Assembly: GCA_039767595.1 (NCBI GenBank)
Contig: JBDNBY010000080.1
Span: 1-58,134, forward strand
Reading direction: 5' to 3'
DNA: 58,134 nt
Source of the DNA: JBDNBY01 sp039767595
Lineage (GTDB): Bacteria; Pseudomonadota; Alphaproteobacteria; Rhodobacterales; Rhodobacteraceae
Below, piece after piece: positions 34,722-43,150 of this stretch. A model generated the notes under the pieces. It was not told the origin of the DNA. It worked only from the letters and a program-made list of their open reading frames with translations, and made no database searches. The position numbers were made by a program, and so were the translations under genes. Each line of letters opens with the position of its first letter. Position 1 is the first letter of the stretch.

Positions 34722-36239
34722 ATGCTTGAAGGTTTTTTAATGGGCCTATCGGCGGCCTTTTCGCTGACCAATATCTTAATGGTGATCGCAGGGTGTTTGA
34801 TCGGTACGTTTATCGGCATGCTGCCCGGCCTTGGCCCCATGTCGATCATCGCGATCATGATCCCCGTGGCCATTACCTTGGGCGACCCCTCAGCGGCCCT
34901 TATTCTATTGGCGGGCGTCTATTACGGCGCGATTTTTGGCGGCTCGACCTCGTCTATTTTGCTCAATGCGCCGGGGGTGGCCGGCACGGTCGCCAGTAGT
35001 TTTGACGGCTATCCAATGGCCCGCAAAGGCCAAGCCGGCAAAGCGCTGACCATTGCGGCGATTTCGTCATTTGCGGGCGGCACAATCGGTGCGCTGCTGC
35101 TCATGATATTTGCCCCCATGCTGTCATCCGTGGCGCTCTTGTTTCATTCTGCTGAATATTTTGCCCTGATGGTTGTCGGCCTTTCTGCCATTGCGGCCTT
35201 TGCCGGCACCGGTAATGTGGCTAAGGCTGTGCTCATGACACTGCTTGGGTTGATCATGGCGACGGTGGGCGAAGGCGCCTTGTTTAATATGCCGCGATTT
35301 ACCATGGGCCTGATGGATTTGCAGTCTGGCTTTAGCTTTATCACTTTGGCGATGGCGATGTTTGCCTTGCCCGAGGCAATTTTTCTCGTTCTCAACCCAT
35401 CGCGCGTGGCCCAAGATAAGTCCCAAGGTGAGATCAAAGATCTACGCATCACCAGAGCCGAGGCGCGTGCCATTGCCCCAGTGATTGGCCGCCAATCACT
35501 CCAAGGGTTTTTCATTGGCGTCCTGCCCGGGGCCGGCGCGACGATCGCCTCATTTCTGGGATACGCCGTGGAACGCAACATCGCCACCAAAGACGAACAG
35601 GCCGAGTTTGGCAAAGGCTCGATCAAAGGGCTCGCAGCCCCTGAGACGGCTAATAACGCCGCCTGCACGGGGTCATTTGTGCCATTGCTGACATTGGGGA
35701 TCCCTGGCTCGGGCACAACGGCCATTCTATTGGGCGCGTTGATTGCGCTCAATGTCACGCCAGGTCCGCGGTTAATGATCGATAACCCTCAGATTTTCTG
35801 GGCCGTGATCATTTCAATGTATATCGGGAACTTAGTGCTGTTGGTGCTCAACCTTCCTTTGATCCCTTATATCGCGAAAATTCTGACGATCCCGCGGAGC
35901 TTTTTGATCCCGTTTATTTTGTTCTTCACCCTCATGGGCAGCTATATCGGACAAAACAACGCGACAGAGCTGTTGATCCTTGTCGGATTTGGCGTGGCGG
36001 CGACTATCTTGCGATTTGCCGACTATCCGCTCGCGCCCTTGCTGATTGGGTTCATTTTGGGCCGCATGCTAGAGGATAATTTCTCGCGCTCCATGCAGCT
36101 CTATGATGGGTTGGGCTTTATCTTAGAGCGGCCGATGACCGTGGGGCTTTTGGTGATTGCCGTGCTACTTGTTGTCGTGCCCTCTTATCGCGCACGGCGC
36201 GCCAGAGCCCGCAGCGCAGGGATTGCCGATGGCGATTAA
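34722..36239 (+). CDS. tctA: Tripartite tricarboxylate transporter large subunit
   Basis: 505 residues, the usual TctA length, with about twelve membrane segments. Signatures include 'GTFIGMLPGLGPMSIIAIMIP' region near 25-45, 'YYGAIFGGSTSSILLNAPG' and 'GLAAPETANNAACTGSFVPLLTLGIPGSGTTAILLG' region about 310-345. GGAGG precedes the ATG. It is the channel-forming permease subunit, driven by an ion gradient. Overlaps the CoA-transferase gene by 11 nt. Confidence 0.93.
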   Translation: MLEGFLMGLSAAFSLTNILMVIAGCLIGTFIGMLPGLGPMSIIAIMIPVAITLGDPSAALILLAGVYYGAIFGGSTSSILLNAPGVAGTVASSFDGYPMARKGQAGKALTIAAISSFAGGTIGALLLMIFAPMLSSVALLFHSAEYFALMVVGLSAIAAFAGTGNVAKAVLMTLLGLIMATVGEGALFNMPRFTMGLMDLQSGFSFITLAMAMFALPEAIFLVLNPSRVAQDKSQGEIKDLRITRAEARAIAPVIGRQSLQGFFIGVLPGAGATIASFLGYAVERNIATKDEQAEFGKGSIKGLAAPETANNAACTGSFVPLLTLGIPGSGTTAILLGALIALNVTPGPRLMIDNPQIFWAVIISMYIGNLVLLVLNLPLIPYIAKILTIPRSFLIPFILFFTLMGSYIGQNNATELLILVGFGVAATILRFADYPLAPLLIGFILGRMLEDNFSRSMQLYDGLGFILERPMTVGLLVIAVLLVVVPSYRARRARARSAGIADGD

Positions 36240-37425
36240 GCCGCTTAGTGGGATCCGCGTGCTCGATCTAACCAATGTGCTCGCGGGTCCGTTTTGCTGT
36301 CACCAACTGGCGCATATGGGCGCCGATGTTATCAAGGTCGAAGCGCCACATCGCGGGGATCTGGCACGCAATCTCGGGGCGGATGCCGCGCTGAATGCCA
36401 AGCGCATGGGCGTATCGTTCCTAGCGCAAAACGCTGGCAAAAAATCCGTCACTGTGAACTTAAAATCTCCGCAAGGCAAAGCTCTGTTCAAACGTCTTGT
36501 GGCCACGGCAGATGTCGTTGTTGAAAATTTCCGCCCCTCGGTGATGGCGCGGCTTGGCCTTGAGTATGACATCCTCAAAGACGTGCAACCTACGCTGATT
36601 TACTGCGCGATCTCTGGCTTTGGTCAAGATGGGCCATGGGTGGATCGCCCCGCCTATGATCAAATCATTCAAGGCGCGGCAGGGGTCATGTCGATCACCG
36701 GCGATGCGCAGAGCGCGCCACTGCGCACGGGATATCCTGTGGCGGACACGATGGGTGGAATGACGGCGGCTTTTGCGATTTGTGCTGCACTCAATGCGCG
36801 CCCGCGCGGGGCATTTTTGGATGTATCCATGATGGAAGCCGTGATGGCCAGCATGGGCTGGGTGATCTCGAATTTTGCCATCGCAGGTCAAGCGCCCTGC
36901 CCCAATGGCAATGAAAATCCGACCTCGGCCCCCTCTGGCACATTTGACACGCTAGATCGCCCCCTCAACATCGCGGCCAATAAAGATGAGCAATGGGTCG
37001 CATTATGCGCACATCTTGGCCTAAGCGCGCTGTGCGACGATCCGCTGTATCACACGCGCGAGGCGCGCAAAGCCAACCGGCTTGCCTTAAAGGCCGAGCT
37101 AGAAAGCGTGCTGCGCACTCAGCCCGCGGCACAATGGGAAGACGAGCTGAACGCCATAGGCGTACCGGCGGGCGCCGTGCTCAGCGTTCAAGATGCCCTC
37201 GCCCATCCGCAGATTTCACAGCGCGGCTTTATGGCGCATTTCGCCGATGTGCCAGGCGTCGGCCGCGACATCGAGCTGGTCAGCACTGGGATCAAATTCA
37301 ACGGCGCGCCTTTGTCCGTGGACACCCCGCCGCCGCAACTGGACCAAGATGCCACGTCCGTCTGGGGCGCGCTCGGGCTAAGTGCGGAAGAAATTCAAGA
37401 GTATAAATCAATAGGTGCCCTATGA
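36229..37425 (+). CDS. Class III CoA-transferase (CaiB/BaiF family)
   Basis: 398 residues from the ATG at 36229 inside the tctA 3' end, with AGGGA about 8 nt upstream; the open frame extends further. Family features: 'LDLTNVLAGPFCCHQLAHMGAD' start, 'VENFRPSVMARLGL', catalytic Asp region 'DRPAYDQIIQGAAGVM' (about 140). It moves CoA between acids. Between a tricarboxylate transporter and a citryl-CoA-lyase-like gene it probably activates the imported acid to a CoA ester. Confidence 0.88.
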   Translation: MAIKPLSGIRVLDLTNVLAGPFCCHQLAHMGADVIKVEAPHRGDLARNLGADAALNAKRMGVSFLAQNAGKKSVTVNLKSPQGKALFKRLVATADVVVENFRPSVMARLGLEYDILKDVQPTLIYCAISGFGQDGPWVDRPAYDQIIQGAAGVMSITGDAQSAPLRTGYPVADTMGGMTAAFAICAALNARPRGAFLDVSMMEAVMASMGWVISNFAIAGQAPCPNGNENPTSAPSGTFDTLDRPLNIAANKDEQWVALCAHLGLSALCDDPLYHTREARKANRLALKAELESVLRTQPAAQWEDELNAIGVPAGAVLSVQDALAHPQISQRGFMAHFADVPGVGRDIELVSTGIKFNGAPLSVDTPPPQLDQDATSVWGALGLSAEEIQEYKSIGAL

Positions 37426-38231
37426 GTGATGTTGCCGATTGGTGGACAACCGCCATTATCGATATGGAGCCGGGGAAAATCGATTTGCGCGGCCATCCCA
37501 TTCAAAGTTTAATTGGCACGCTCAGCTTTGCGCAAATGGTCTGGTTGATGACCCGTGGTGATCTGCCCACGGATGGCCAAAGCGTTCTGTTTGAGGCGGC
37601 GCTTGTCTCGGCGGTCGATCATGGCCCGCAGGCCCCATCGATTGCCGCGGCGCGCATGGCGGTGACCTGCGGCCTGCCGCTCAATAACGCGATGGCGACA
37701 GGGGTTAATATGCTGGGCGATGTGCATGGCGGCGCAGGCGAACAAGCGATCGAGCTTTATCACATCATCGCAGAGCTTGATCACAGCGGCATTGAGATGC
37801 CCCACGCCATCGCCCAAGGGATTGCACAGTGGCAACAGACACGCTCGCCCTATCTGCCTGGGTTTGGTCATAGGTTCCACAAACCTGTTGATCCACGCGC
37901 CCCGCGATTGATGCAGCTTGTGCAGGAGGCCGCACAAGCGGGCGTCATCCACGGTACATTTCGCGAGATTGCATTGGGTGTTGAGGCGCATCTCAGCGCT
38001 ACCAAAAAGCGGCCCATCCCCATGAATATAGATGGGGCCACAGCAGTGATCTACGCCGAGCTGGGCTTTGCCCCGCCATTGGCACGCGGGCTGTTTTGTA
38101 TATCGCGCTCGGTTGGCATCTTGGCCCATGCATGGGAACAACAACAGCAAGGCGGCCGAAACAAAGGCCCGACACCGCCTCAGTACCGCTGGACATACGT
38201 GCCCAATGCAGCGCCCGAGGGTCACGAGTAG
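37422..38231 (+). CDS. Citryl-CoA lyase-like enzyme (short citrate synthase superfamily)
   Basis: 269 residues, far shorter than citrate synthase (about 430) and lacking its N-terminal part. The catalytic residues are nonetheless visible: His in 'MLGDVHGGAGEQ', His in 'GFGHRFHKPVDPRAPRL' and Asp in 'NIDGATAVIYAELGF'. It probably cleaves a citryl-CoA-type ester to acetyl-CoA and an oxoacid. Overlaps the CoA-transferase by 4 nt (ATGA), so the two are translated together. Converges with the thioesterase gene, 5 nt between stops. Confidence 0.83.
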   Translation: MSDVADWWTTAIIDMEPGKIDLRGHPIQSLIGTLSFAQMVWLMTRGDLPTDGQSVLFEAALVSAVDHGPQAPSIAAARMAVTCGLPLNNAMATGVNMLGDVHGGAGEQAIELYHIIAELDHSGIEMPHAIAQGIAQWQQTRSPYLPGFGHRFHKPVDPRAPRLMQLVQEAAQAGVIHGTFREIALGVEAHLSATKKRPIPMNIDGATAVIYAELGFAPPLARGLFCISRSVGILAHAWEQQQQGGRNKGPTPPQYRWTYVPNAAPEGHE

Positions 38232-38236
38232 AGATC

Positions 38237-38698
38237 TCAGATACCGATCGCGCCGCAAATTCGGTGAAGTGTTTCATACTCATCGGCGCTAAGCACTGCA
38301 GAGGTCAGGGCCTCATAGGCAAACGCGGGCATCGGAGTGATATGCGCTTTGGGATGCTGGGTGACGTGTACTTCTAACGCCTCGGCGATGCACACGGGTC
38401 GGCCGGCCTGTAGCATCGTTTGATGGATATGAAACCGCTGCGCATCGACGCCCAAAACGCGCGTCTGCACGACAAGATCCGCCCCCTCATGCACTTCTTT
38501 AAGGAACTTGCGGTGATCTTCGACAACATAGATCGTCGCCCCTGTGCGATCTCGATAGGCTTGATCAAAGCCGACGGCATCTTGGACGTGATCCACTGCG
38601 TAGGAAAAGACCAACCCGTAGTAGGCATCTTGCATATGCCCGTTGTAATCAATCCACTCGGGCCGCACACGATCGTGATACTCAAACACGCCCCCCAT
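38237..38698 (-). CDS. Hotdog-fold thioesterase
   Basis: 153 residues from the ATG at 38698 (GGAG 7 nt upstream, 1 nt after the preceding stop). 4-hydroxybenzoyl-CoA-thioesterase type with 'RPEWIDYNGHMQDAYYGLVF', closely resembling the C-terminal domain of the carnitine dehydrogenase fusion in this window. It would hydrolyse an acyl-CoA, possibly a betaine-type one. Last of three genes read leftward from the LacI-controlled promoter. Confidence 0.83.
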   Translation of the reverse strand: MGGVFEYHDRVRPEWIDYNGHMQDAYYGLVFSYAVDHVQDAVGFDQAYRDRTGATIYVVEDHRKFLKEVHEGADLVVQTRVLGVDAQRFHIHQTMLQAGRPVCIAEALEVHVTQHPKAHITPMPAFAYEALTSAVLSADEYETLHRICGAIGI

Positions 38699-38699
38699 G

Positions 38700-39578
38700 T
38701 CAGAGCTCCATGCGGTAAAATCGATTTGCGGTGGCGAAAAATACATCCGCTTGCGCCGCCTCGGGGATGATTGCGCGATACGCCTCGGCCAAGGTCGCGT
38801 AATCGGAATAGAGCAAATCAACAGGGAAATTTGAGCCAAACATCACCCGTTGCGCCCCAAAGAGATCAAGGCAAATATCTACAATCGGGCGCATACTCTC
38901 AATGCTCCAATCATGGTCAAACATCCCCAAACCAGAAAGCTTGCAGGTGACATTGGGCAGATCGGCTAATCGCTTCAAATTCGAGGCCCAAATACCGATA
39001 TGCGCCATCTCGCGATTTTGCGGACTGCCCGCGTGACATAGGGCGAATTGCGTGTTGGGGCACTCTTGGATCAGCTCTGCCATCGCGGGGATCAACGCAG
39101 GCGTCAATTGCACATCAAACGACAGGCCCCGCTCTCCCAAAGCGGCCAGATGCGCCCGAAACATGGGATCGCTGATCAATGCATTGGTGCCATTGCGCGC
39201 GTCCTCGCCCGCGGCACGGCCAACAATCTGGCGCACCCCGCGCACAGAAGGCAGACGGCTCAGCCGGTCCAACTGCGCGCCGGCATCTGGGGCGGAGAGA
39301 TCGGCAAAACTAACTTGCACCATCGACCAATCGGGATGGGCCTGCGCCTGTGCATCGATCCACGCGGCCTCGGCCCAGCCGTCCTGCGCACCCACTTGAA
39401 CATGGACGGATCCAACGCCGCCTTGCGCGCGGACATCACCGCAGAACTCATCCATCAGGTAATTGCGTTGGATCGGCGTCGGATCACCAAAGAACCGCTC
39501 TACCCCCGTTTCCATCAACCAAGGATACTCAACGGCATTGAGATCCCAAAGGTGATGATGGGCATCAATCCAACTCAT
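38700..39578 (-). CDS. Amidohydrolase, sugar-lactonase type (COG3618-like)
   Basis: 292 residues from the ATG at 39578, overlapping the upstream stop as ATGA. A TIM-barrel metal hydrolase with 'WIDAHHHLWDLNAVEYPWL' at the start and 'VMFGSNFPVDLLYSDY' near the end, as in L-fucono/L-rhamnono-lactonases and 2-pyrone-4,6-dicarboxylate hydrolase. It should open a lactone. Its place with a sugar-type ABC importer and a keto-acid aldolase fits a sugar-acid-like pathway, though the substrate is unknown. Confidence 0.83.
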   Translation of the reverse strand: MSWIDAHHHLWDLNAVEYPWLMETGVERFFGDPTPIQRNYLMDEFCGDVRAQGGVGSVHVQVGAQDGWAEAAWIDAQAQAHPDWSMVQVSFADLSAPDAGAQLDRLSRLPSVRGVRQIVGRAAGEDARNGTNALISDPMFRAHLAALGERGLSFDVQLTPALIPAMAELIQECPNTQFALCHAGSPQNREMAHIGIWASNLKRLADLPNVTCKLSGLGMFDHDWSIESMRPIVDICLDLFGAQRVMFGSNFPVDLLYSDYATLAEAYRAIIPEAAQADVFFATANRFYRMEL

Positions 39579-40570
39579 GTGCGCGGCACCTGTTGCATCC
39601 GCTCTAAAATATCCACGCCCAGCCCCTTCCAAAAATGCAAGACATCCATGAAAATCCAGTTTTCCGCCAATTTATCCCCATCGCGGCGGTACATGTCAAT
39701 CACGCGCATTTCGCCGCGCCCCTCCGAGGCCGGCATCCCCATAAAGCCGCCGTCATGCCGGGCTGTGAAATTCGGCCACCCGAAAAAGCCGCCATAGGCA
39801 CCTTCGGCAAGGCGGCAAATGTGCTGCGTTTTTGACCGATCGGAAAAGGCCGCGCGAAATGGGCCAGAATGCTGTTTGGCGTAACGCTCGATCGTGTAGC
39901 TCGAGCCGATCCCCGCTGGCCCCCACCACAGCATGTCATCATGCCATGTGCGGGCCAGTTCCTCCTCTAGCGGCAGACCCGATTGCCATGTGCCCAAATC
40001 GTTGATCATCGCATCGATCACCGCCCATGTCTGATCCCCCTCGTGGCGCGCGCGCGCCTGATACATCAGGCCATCATGGGTCAGTGGCCCCGGTTGAACC
40101 AAATGAGCCCCTGTTTGCGGCGCAAAGGGCATCAGCCCCGCTTGGATCATCACATGGGGGATATCAAAATACATCGCCGTCTCAACAATTCGGTCGCCCT
40201 CGACACGGTGAAATTCGCAATATCGTAGCATCGTCAGCTTGCCCGTTGGCGCGATCCCCAACCATGGCGCATCAAAGAGCCCCATCAGATGGCCCATTGA
40301 AACAACCCAGACATCGTCCTCTTGGCCTTGGACACGATTGTGCCCCGCCATGAAAATATCCATACGCCGCTGGATCCGCGTCAACGAGGTCAAAAGCGGT
40401 TGCCAAAACTGCGCCACGACGGCATTGGGGTCGCGAATCTCGTTAAAGGGATGAAACCCGCGCCACAGCGCATCAGGGGCGACATAGCGCGCAAACGCAG
40501 CGCTGGGATCATCAAAGAGCTGATCATAAAATGCGCGCACTAATGTTTTTTGTGCTGAAAAATCAAACAT
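39575..40570 (-). CDS. Tandem SnoaL-like (NTF2-fold) protein A
   Basis: 331 residues from the ATG at 40570; a GTG three codons earlier is possible. Two SnoaL-like domains (about 1-150 and 180-325). The second carries 'MLWWGPAGIGSSYTIERY', 'GPFRAAFSD' and 'ENWIFMDVLHFW', shared with proteins B and C of this cluster. SnoaL-like proteins include ester cyclases, aldol cyclases and epoxide hydrolases; no function can be read. First gene leftward from the LacI-type control region. Confidence 0.8.
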   Translation of the reverse strand: MFDFSAQKTLVRAFYDQLFDDPSAAFARYVAPDALWRGFHPFNEIRDPNAVVAQFWQPLLTSLTRIQRRMDIFMAGHNRVQGQEDDVWVVSMGHLMGLFDAPWLGIAPTGKLTMLRYCEFHRVEGDRIVETAMYFDIPHVMIQAGLMPFAPQTGAHLVQPGPLTHDGLMYQARARHEGDQTWAVIDAMINDLGTWQSGLPLEEELARTWHDDMLWWGPAGIGSSYTIERYAKQHSGPFRAAFSDRSKTQHICRLAEGAYGGFFGWPNFTARHDGGFMGMPASEGRGEMRVIDMYRRDGDKLAENWIFMDVLHFWKGLGVDILERMQQVPRT

Positions 40571-40591
40571 ATGTCTCACTCACCCTGCCAG

Positions 40592-40611
40592 TTTTGCATA
40601 CGCATTCAAAA
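40592..40611. promoter_or_regulatory. LacI-type operator 1
   Basis: TTTTGCATACGCATTCAAAA, an imperfect palindrome with the central CG of LacI-family operators. It covers the -10 of the leftward promoter candidate (TGCCAA at 40618-40623 read as TTGGCA, TATGCA at 40600-40595 reverse). Confidence 0.55.
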
Positions 40612-40616
40612 AAGAG

Positions 40617-40644
40617 TTGCCAAAACTTTACCGATAAGTCTAGT
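40617..40644 (+). promoter_or_regulatory. Candidate promoter of the ABC importer operon
   Basis: TTGCCA (40617-40622), 16-base spacer, TCTAGT (40639-40644); expected start near 40651 would fall in operator 2, giving classic repression. Confidence 0.4.
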
Positions 40645-40647
40645 GTT

Positions 40648-40665
40648 TTTGCAAACGTATGCAAA
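40648..40665. promoter_or_regulatory. LacI-type operator 2
   Basis: TTTGCAAACGTATGCAAA, a palindrome with central CG and only one mismatched pair between half-sites. Centre lies 55 bases from operator 1. The likely repressor is the LacI protein encoded at 48557-49579. Confidence 0.65.
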
Positions 40666-40697
40666 TCAATTCACGACTTGGCACGGAGGCCTGTCAC

Positions 40698-41750
40698 ATG
40701 GCAGAAATACAACTGCGAAATGTCTCAAAACGGTGGGGCAATTTTGTCGGTGTTGATAAATTTGATCTGACCATCGCGGATCGTGAATTTTTGGTTCTGC
40801 TTGGCCCGTCGGGCTGCGGCAAAACCACGACGATGCGGATGATCGCAGGGCTCGAAGAGCCAACCGAAGGCGAGATTATCATTGATGGCAAAGTCATCAA
40901 CGACCTTGAACCCAAGGACCGCGATGTCGCCATGGTGTTTCAAAGCTATGCCCTCTATCCCAATAAAAACGTCTACGAAAACATCCGCTTTCCTCTCAAA
41001 GTGCGCGGCATTGATCCTAAGACACACGATGAAAAAGTGCGCCGCGCCTCGGCCATGGTCGAGCTGGATGAATTTTTACATCGCAAACCCGCCGAATTGT
41101 CCGGTGGTCAGCGTCAGCGCGTAGCCCTTGCCCGTGCCATTGTGCGCGAGCCGAACGCGTTTTTAATGGATGAGCCTTTGTCGAACTTAGATGCGAAATT
41201 ACGCGTCTCGACGCGGGCGCAGATCAAGAACCTCTCTCACGAGCTTAATGTCACCACGGTCTATGTCACCCATGACCAGATCGAGGCGATGACCCTCGCC
41301 GACCGCGTGGTCGTTATGGAAAAGGGCGTTGTTCAACAAGTGGGCAGCCCGACTGAAATTTATGACCGTCCGGCAAATACCTTTGTTGCGGGGTTTATCG
41401 GATCGCCCGCGATGAACTTAATGGAAGGGACGGCCGCAGCGGGCGTCTTTACATGCACGGATGCCGTATCCATCCCCGCGGCGCGCGCCGTTGATGGGGC
41501 GATCACCTTGGGGTTTCGGGCCGAGGACGCGCAGGTCGTTGAGACGGGCGGTCACATTAACGCGCCGATCTACACGCTCGAGTTATTGGGCGATGCGACG
41601 ATGGTCACGGTCAAAATCGCGGGGCGCTTAATCTCGGTACGTGCTGATAAAAATTATCGGGCGGCGATTGGCGATATGGTGTCAATCGCGGTCCCTGACG
41701 AAATTTGCCATCTGTTTGATCGCCAAACAGGTGCGCGGATCGAAGCCTAA
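40698..41750 (+). CDS. Sugar-type ABC transporter ATPase (UgpC/MalK family)
   Basis: 350 residues from the ATG at 40698 (GGAGG 8 nt upstream); the frame is open 13 codons earlier. Walker A 'GPSGCGKTTTM', signature 'LSGGQRQRVALARAIV', Walker B 'AFLMDEPLSNLDAK', switch 'YVTHDQIEAMTLADR', and a C-terminal TOBE/MOP-like domain (about 240-350). It powers a CUT1-type importer with the two permeases and binding protein that follow. First gene of the rightward LacI-controlled operon. Confidence 0.93.
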   Translation: MAEIQLRNVSKRWGNFVGVDKFDLTIADREFLVLLGPSGCGKTTTMRMIAGLEEPTEGEIIIDGKVINDLEPKDRDVAMVFQSYALYPNKNVYENIRFPLKVRGIDPKTHDEKVRRASAMVELDEFLHRKPAELSGGQRQRVALARAIVREPNAFLMDEPLSNLDAKLRVSTRAQIKNLSHELNVTTVYVTHDQIEAMTLADRVVVMEKGVVQQVGSPTEIYDRPANTFVAGFIGSPAMNLMEGTAAAGVFTCTDAVSIPAARAVDGAITLGFRAEDAQVVETGGHINAPIYTLELLGDATMVTVKIAGRLISVRADKNYRAAIGDMVSIAVPDEICHLFDRQTGARIEA

Positions 41751-41782
41751 GGCTTTGGCAATCGGCCCTTGGGCCAAGACAA

Positions 41783-41807
41783 CAGTGCGCGGTTGCAAGG
41801 CGCACTG
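41783..41807 (+). promoter_or_regulatory. Intergenic stem-loop before the binding-protein gene
   Basis: CAGTGCGC / GCGCACTG with a 9-base loop, between the ATPase and binding-protein genes; no U-run. May protect or terminate part of the transcript. Confidence 0.45.
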
Positions 41808-41831
41808 AATACATAAACAGGGAGACACTTG

Positions 41832-43058
41832 ATGTTCTTACGTAAACTTATCCTCGCCAGTGGCCTGTCCATCACAGCTGGGACAGCCGCACTCGCATGT
41901 GACGTCGGTGCACGAGTTAGCATCGTCGGAAACGAATTTCCAGCCATCCAAACTGTGGGCGCCGAAGCGGCCGCTTGCTCGGGTGCAGAGGTCAAAACCA
42001 ACCTGACGGCTGACCACCAAAAGATCAACTTGCCAGGCATGCAAGGCAATCCAGCGGAATACACATCCGCGATTGTTGCCAACTCTTCAATTGTTGCGTT
42101 GATGAACGAAGACGTGATCCGCCCCTTGGATGATCTCGTGGCCAAACATGGCAGCAGCCTGAAGAAAAACCAACTGATCACCATTGATGGCAAAGTGATG
42201 GCCGTCGCCTTTATGGCCAATGCACAGCATTTGGTCTATCGCGCCGACGTGCTCGAGGCTGCTGGCCTCACGCCGCCAAAAACCTACGAAGAGATGCTCT
42301 CAGCCGCGCAAACCATTCGCGACAAAGGCCTGATGCAAAACCCAGTGGGCGGCGCCTACATGGCGGGTTGGAACCTGGCCCAAGAGTTCAACAACATGTA
42401 CCTTGGCATGGGCGGTGCGTTCTTCAAAGCCGGCACAGCCGAGCCGAGCATTAACTCAGAAGCGGGCGTCAAAACACTTGAGATGATGAAAGCCTTGTCA
42501 GAGTATATGAACCCCGACTTCCTCACACATGACAGCAATGCCACAAACGCCGAATTCCGTGCAGGCAATGTCGCGCTGATGAACATGTGGGGCAGCCGCG
42601 CTGCAACACTTGTCGATGCCGAGGGCGTGCCACAAGAAGTGGTCGATGGCTTTGCAATCGATGGCCCGATGACTGTAGGCGGGGGATCAACACCTGCGTC
42701 AACACTGTGGTGGGACGGCTGGACCGTTGCCAAGAATATCTCGGACGCCGAAGCAGAGGCTACGTTTATCGCCATGATGAACGGCATTCGCCCAGAGTTG
42801 ATGGCAAGCGAAGAGATCCGCACACAGGCTGTTTGGCTCATCGATGGCTATACGCCAACGGATGCCGCCAAAGGTGTTTTTGCCGCTGCGCAACAGAACA
42901 CAATTCCCTATCCAATGCTGCCCTTCATGGGCTTAATGCACACAGCACTGGGCGCAGAATTGTCTGACTTTATGCAAGGCAAAGAAAGCGCCGAGCAAGC
43001 TCTGGCTGATGTCGAGGCCGCATACCGCGCCGCAGCCAAAGAAAAAGGCTTCCTCTAA
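41832..43058 (+). CDS. ABC transporter family 1 substrate-binding protein
   Basis: 408 residues from the ATG at 41832 (GGAG 7 nt upstream). Signal peptide MFLRKLILASGLSITAGTAALA, then a family 1 extracellular binding fold ('VMAVAFMANAQHLVYRADVLEAAGL', 'AEFRAGNVALMNMWGS'). It binds a sugar or sugar-like solute in the periplasm. Flanked by two stem-loops, consistent with separate control of its mRNA level, as is common for binding-protein genes that need high expression. Confidence 0.9.
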   Translation: MFLRKLILASGLSITAGTAALACDVGARVSIVGNEFPAIQTVGAEAAACSGAEVKTNLTADHQKINLPGMQGNPAEYTSAIVANSSIVALMNEDVIRPLDDLVAKHGSSLKKNQLITIDGKVMAVAFMANAQHLVYRADVLEAAGLTPPKTYEEMLSAAQTIRDKGLMQNPVGGAYMAGWNLAQEFNNMYLGMGGAFFKAGTAEPSINSEAGVKTLEMMKALSEYMNPDFLTHDSNATNAEFRAGNVALMNMWGSRAATLVDAEGVPQEVVDGFAIDGPMTVGGGSTPASTLWWDGWTVAKNISDAEAEATFIAMMNGIRPELMASEEIRTQAVWLIDGYTPTDAAKGVFAAAQQNTIPYPMLPFMGLMHTALGAELSDFMQGKESAEQALADVEAAYRAAAKEKGFL

Positions 43059-43066
43059 GTACCAAC

Positions 43067-43097
43067 GCAGGTGGCCAGATCCGCTCTGGCCACCTGC
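43067..43097 (+). promoter_or_regulatory. 13-bp perfect stem-loop after the binding-protein gene
   Basis: GCAGGTGGCCAGA (43067-43079) pairs perfectly with TCTGGCCACCTGC (43085-43097) across the 5-base loop TCCGC, 8 nt after the stop. Without a U-run it is more likely an mRNA-stabilising or partial stop element than a complete terminator, since the permeases follow in the same direction. Confidence 0.7.
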
Positions 43098-43150
43098 CCG
43101 GTGCACGATTGCCATTCATCTGATATCATGTCTTTGATCATAGGATCCTC

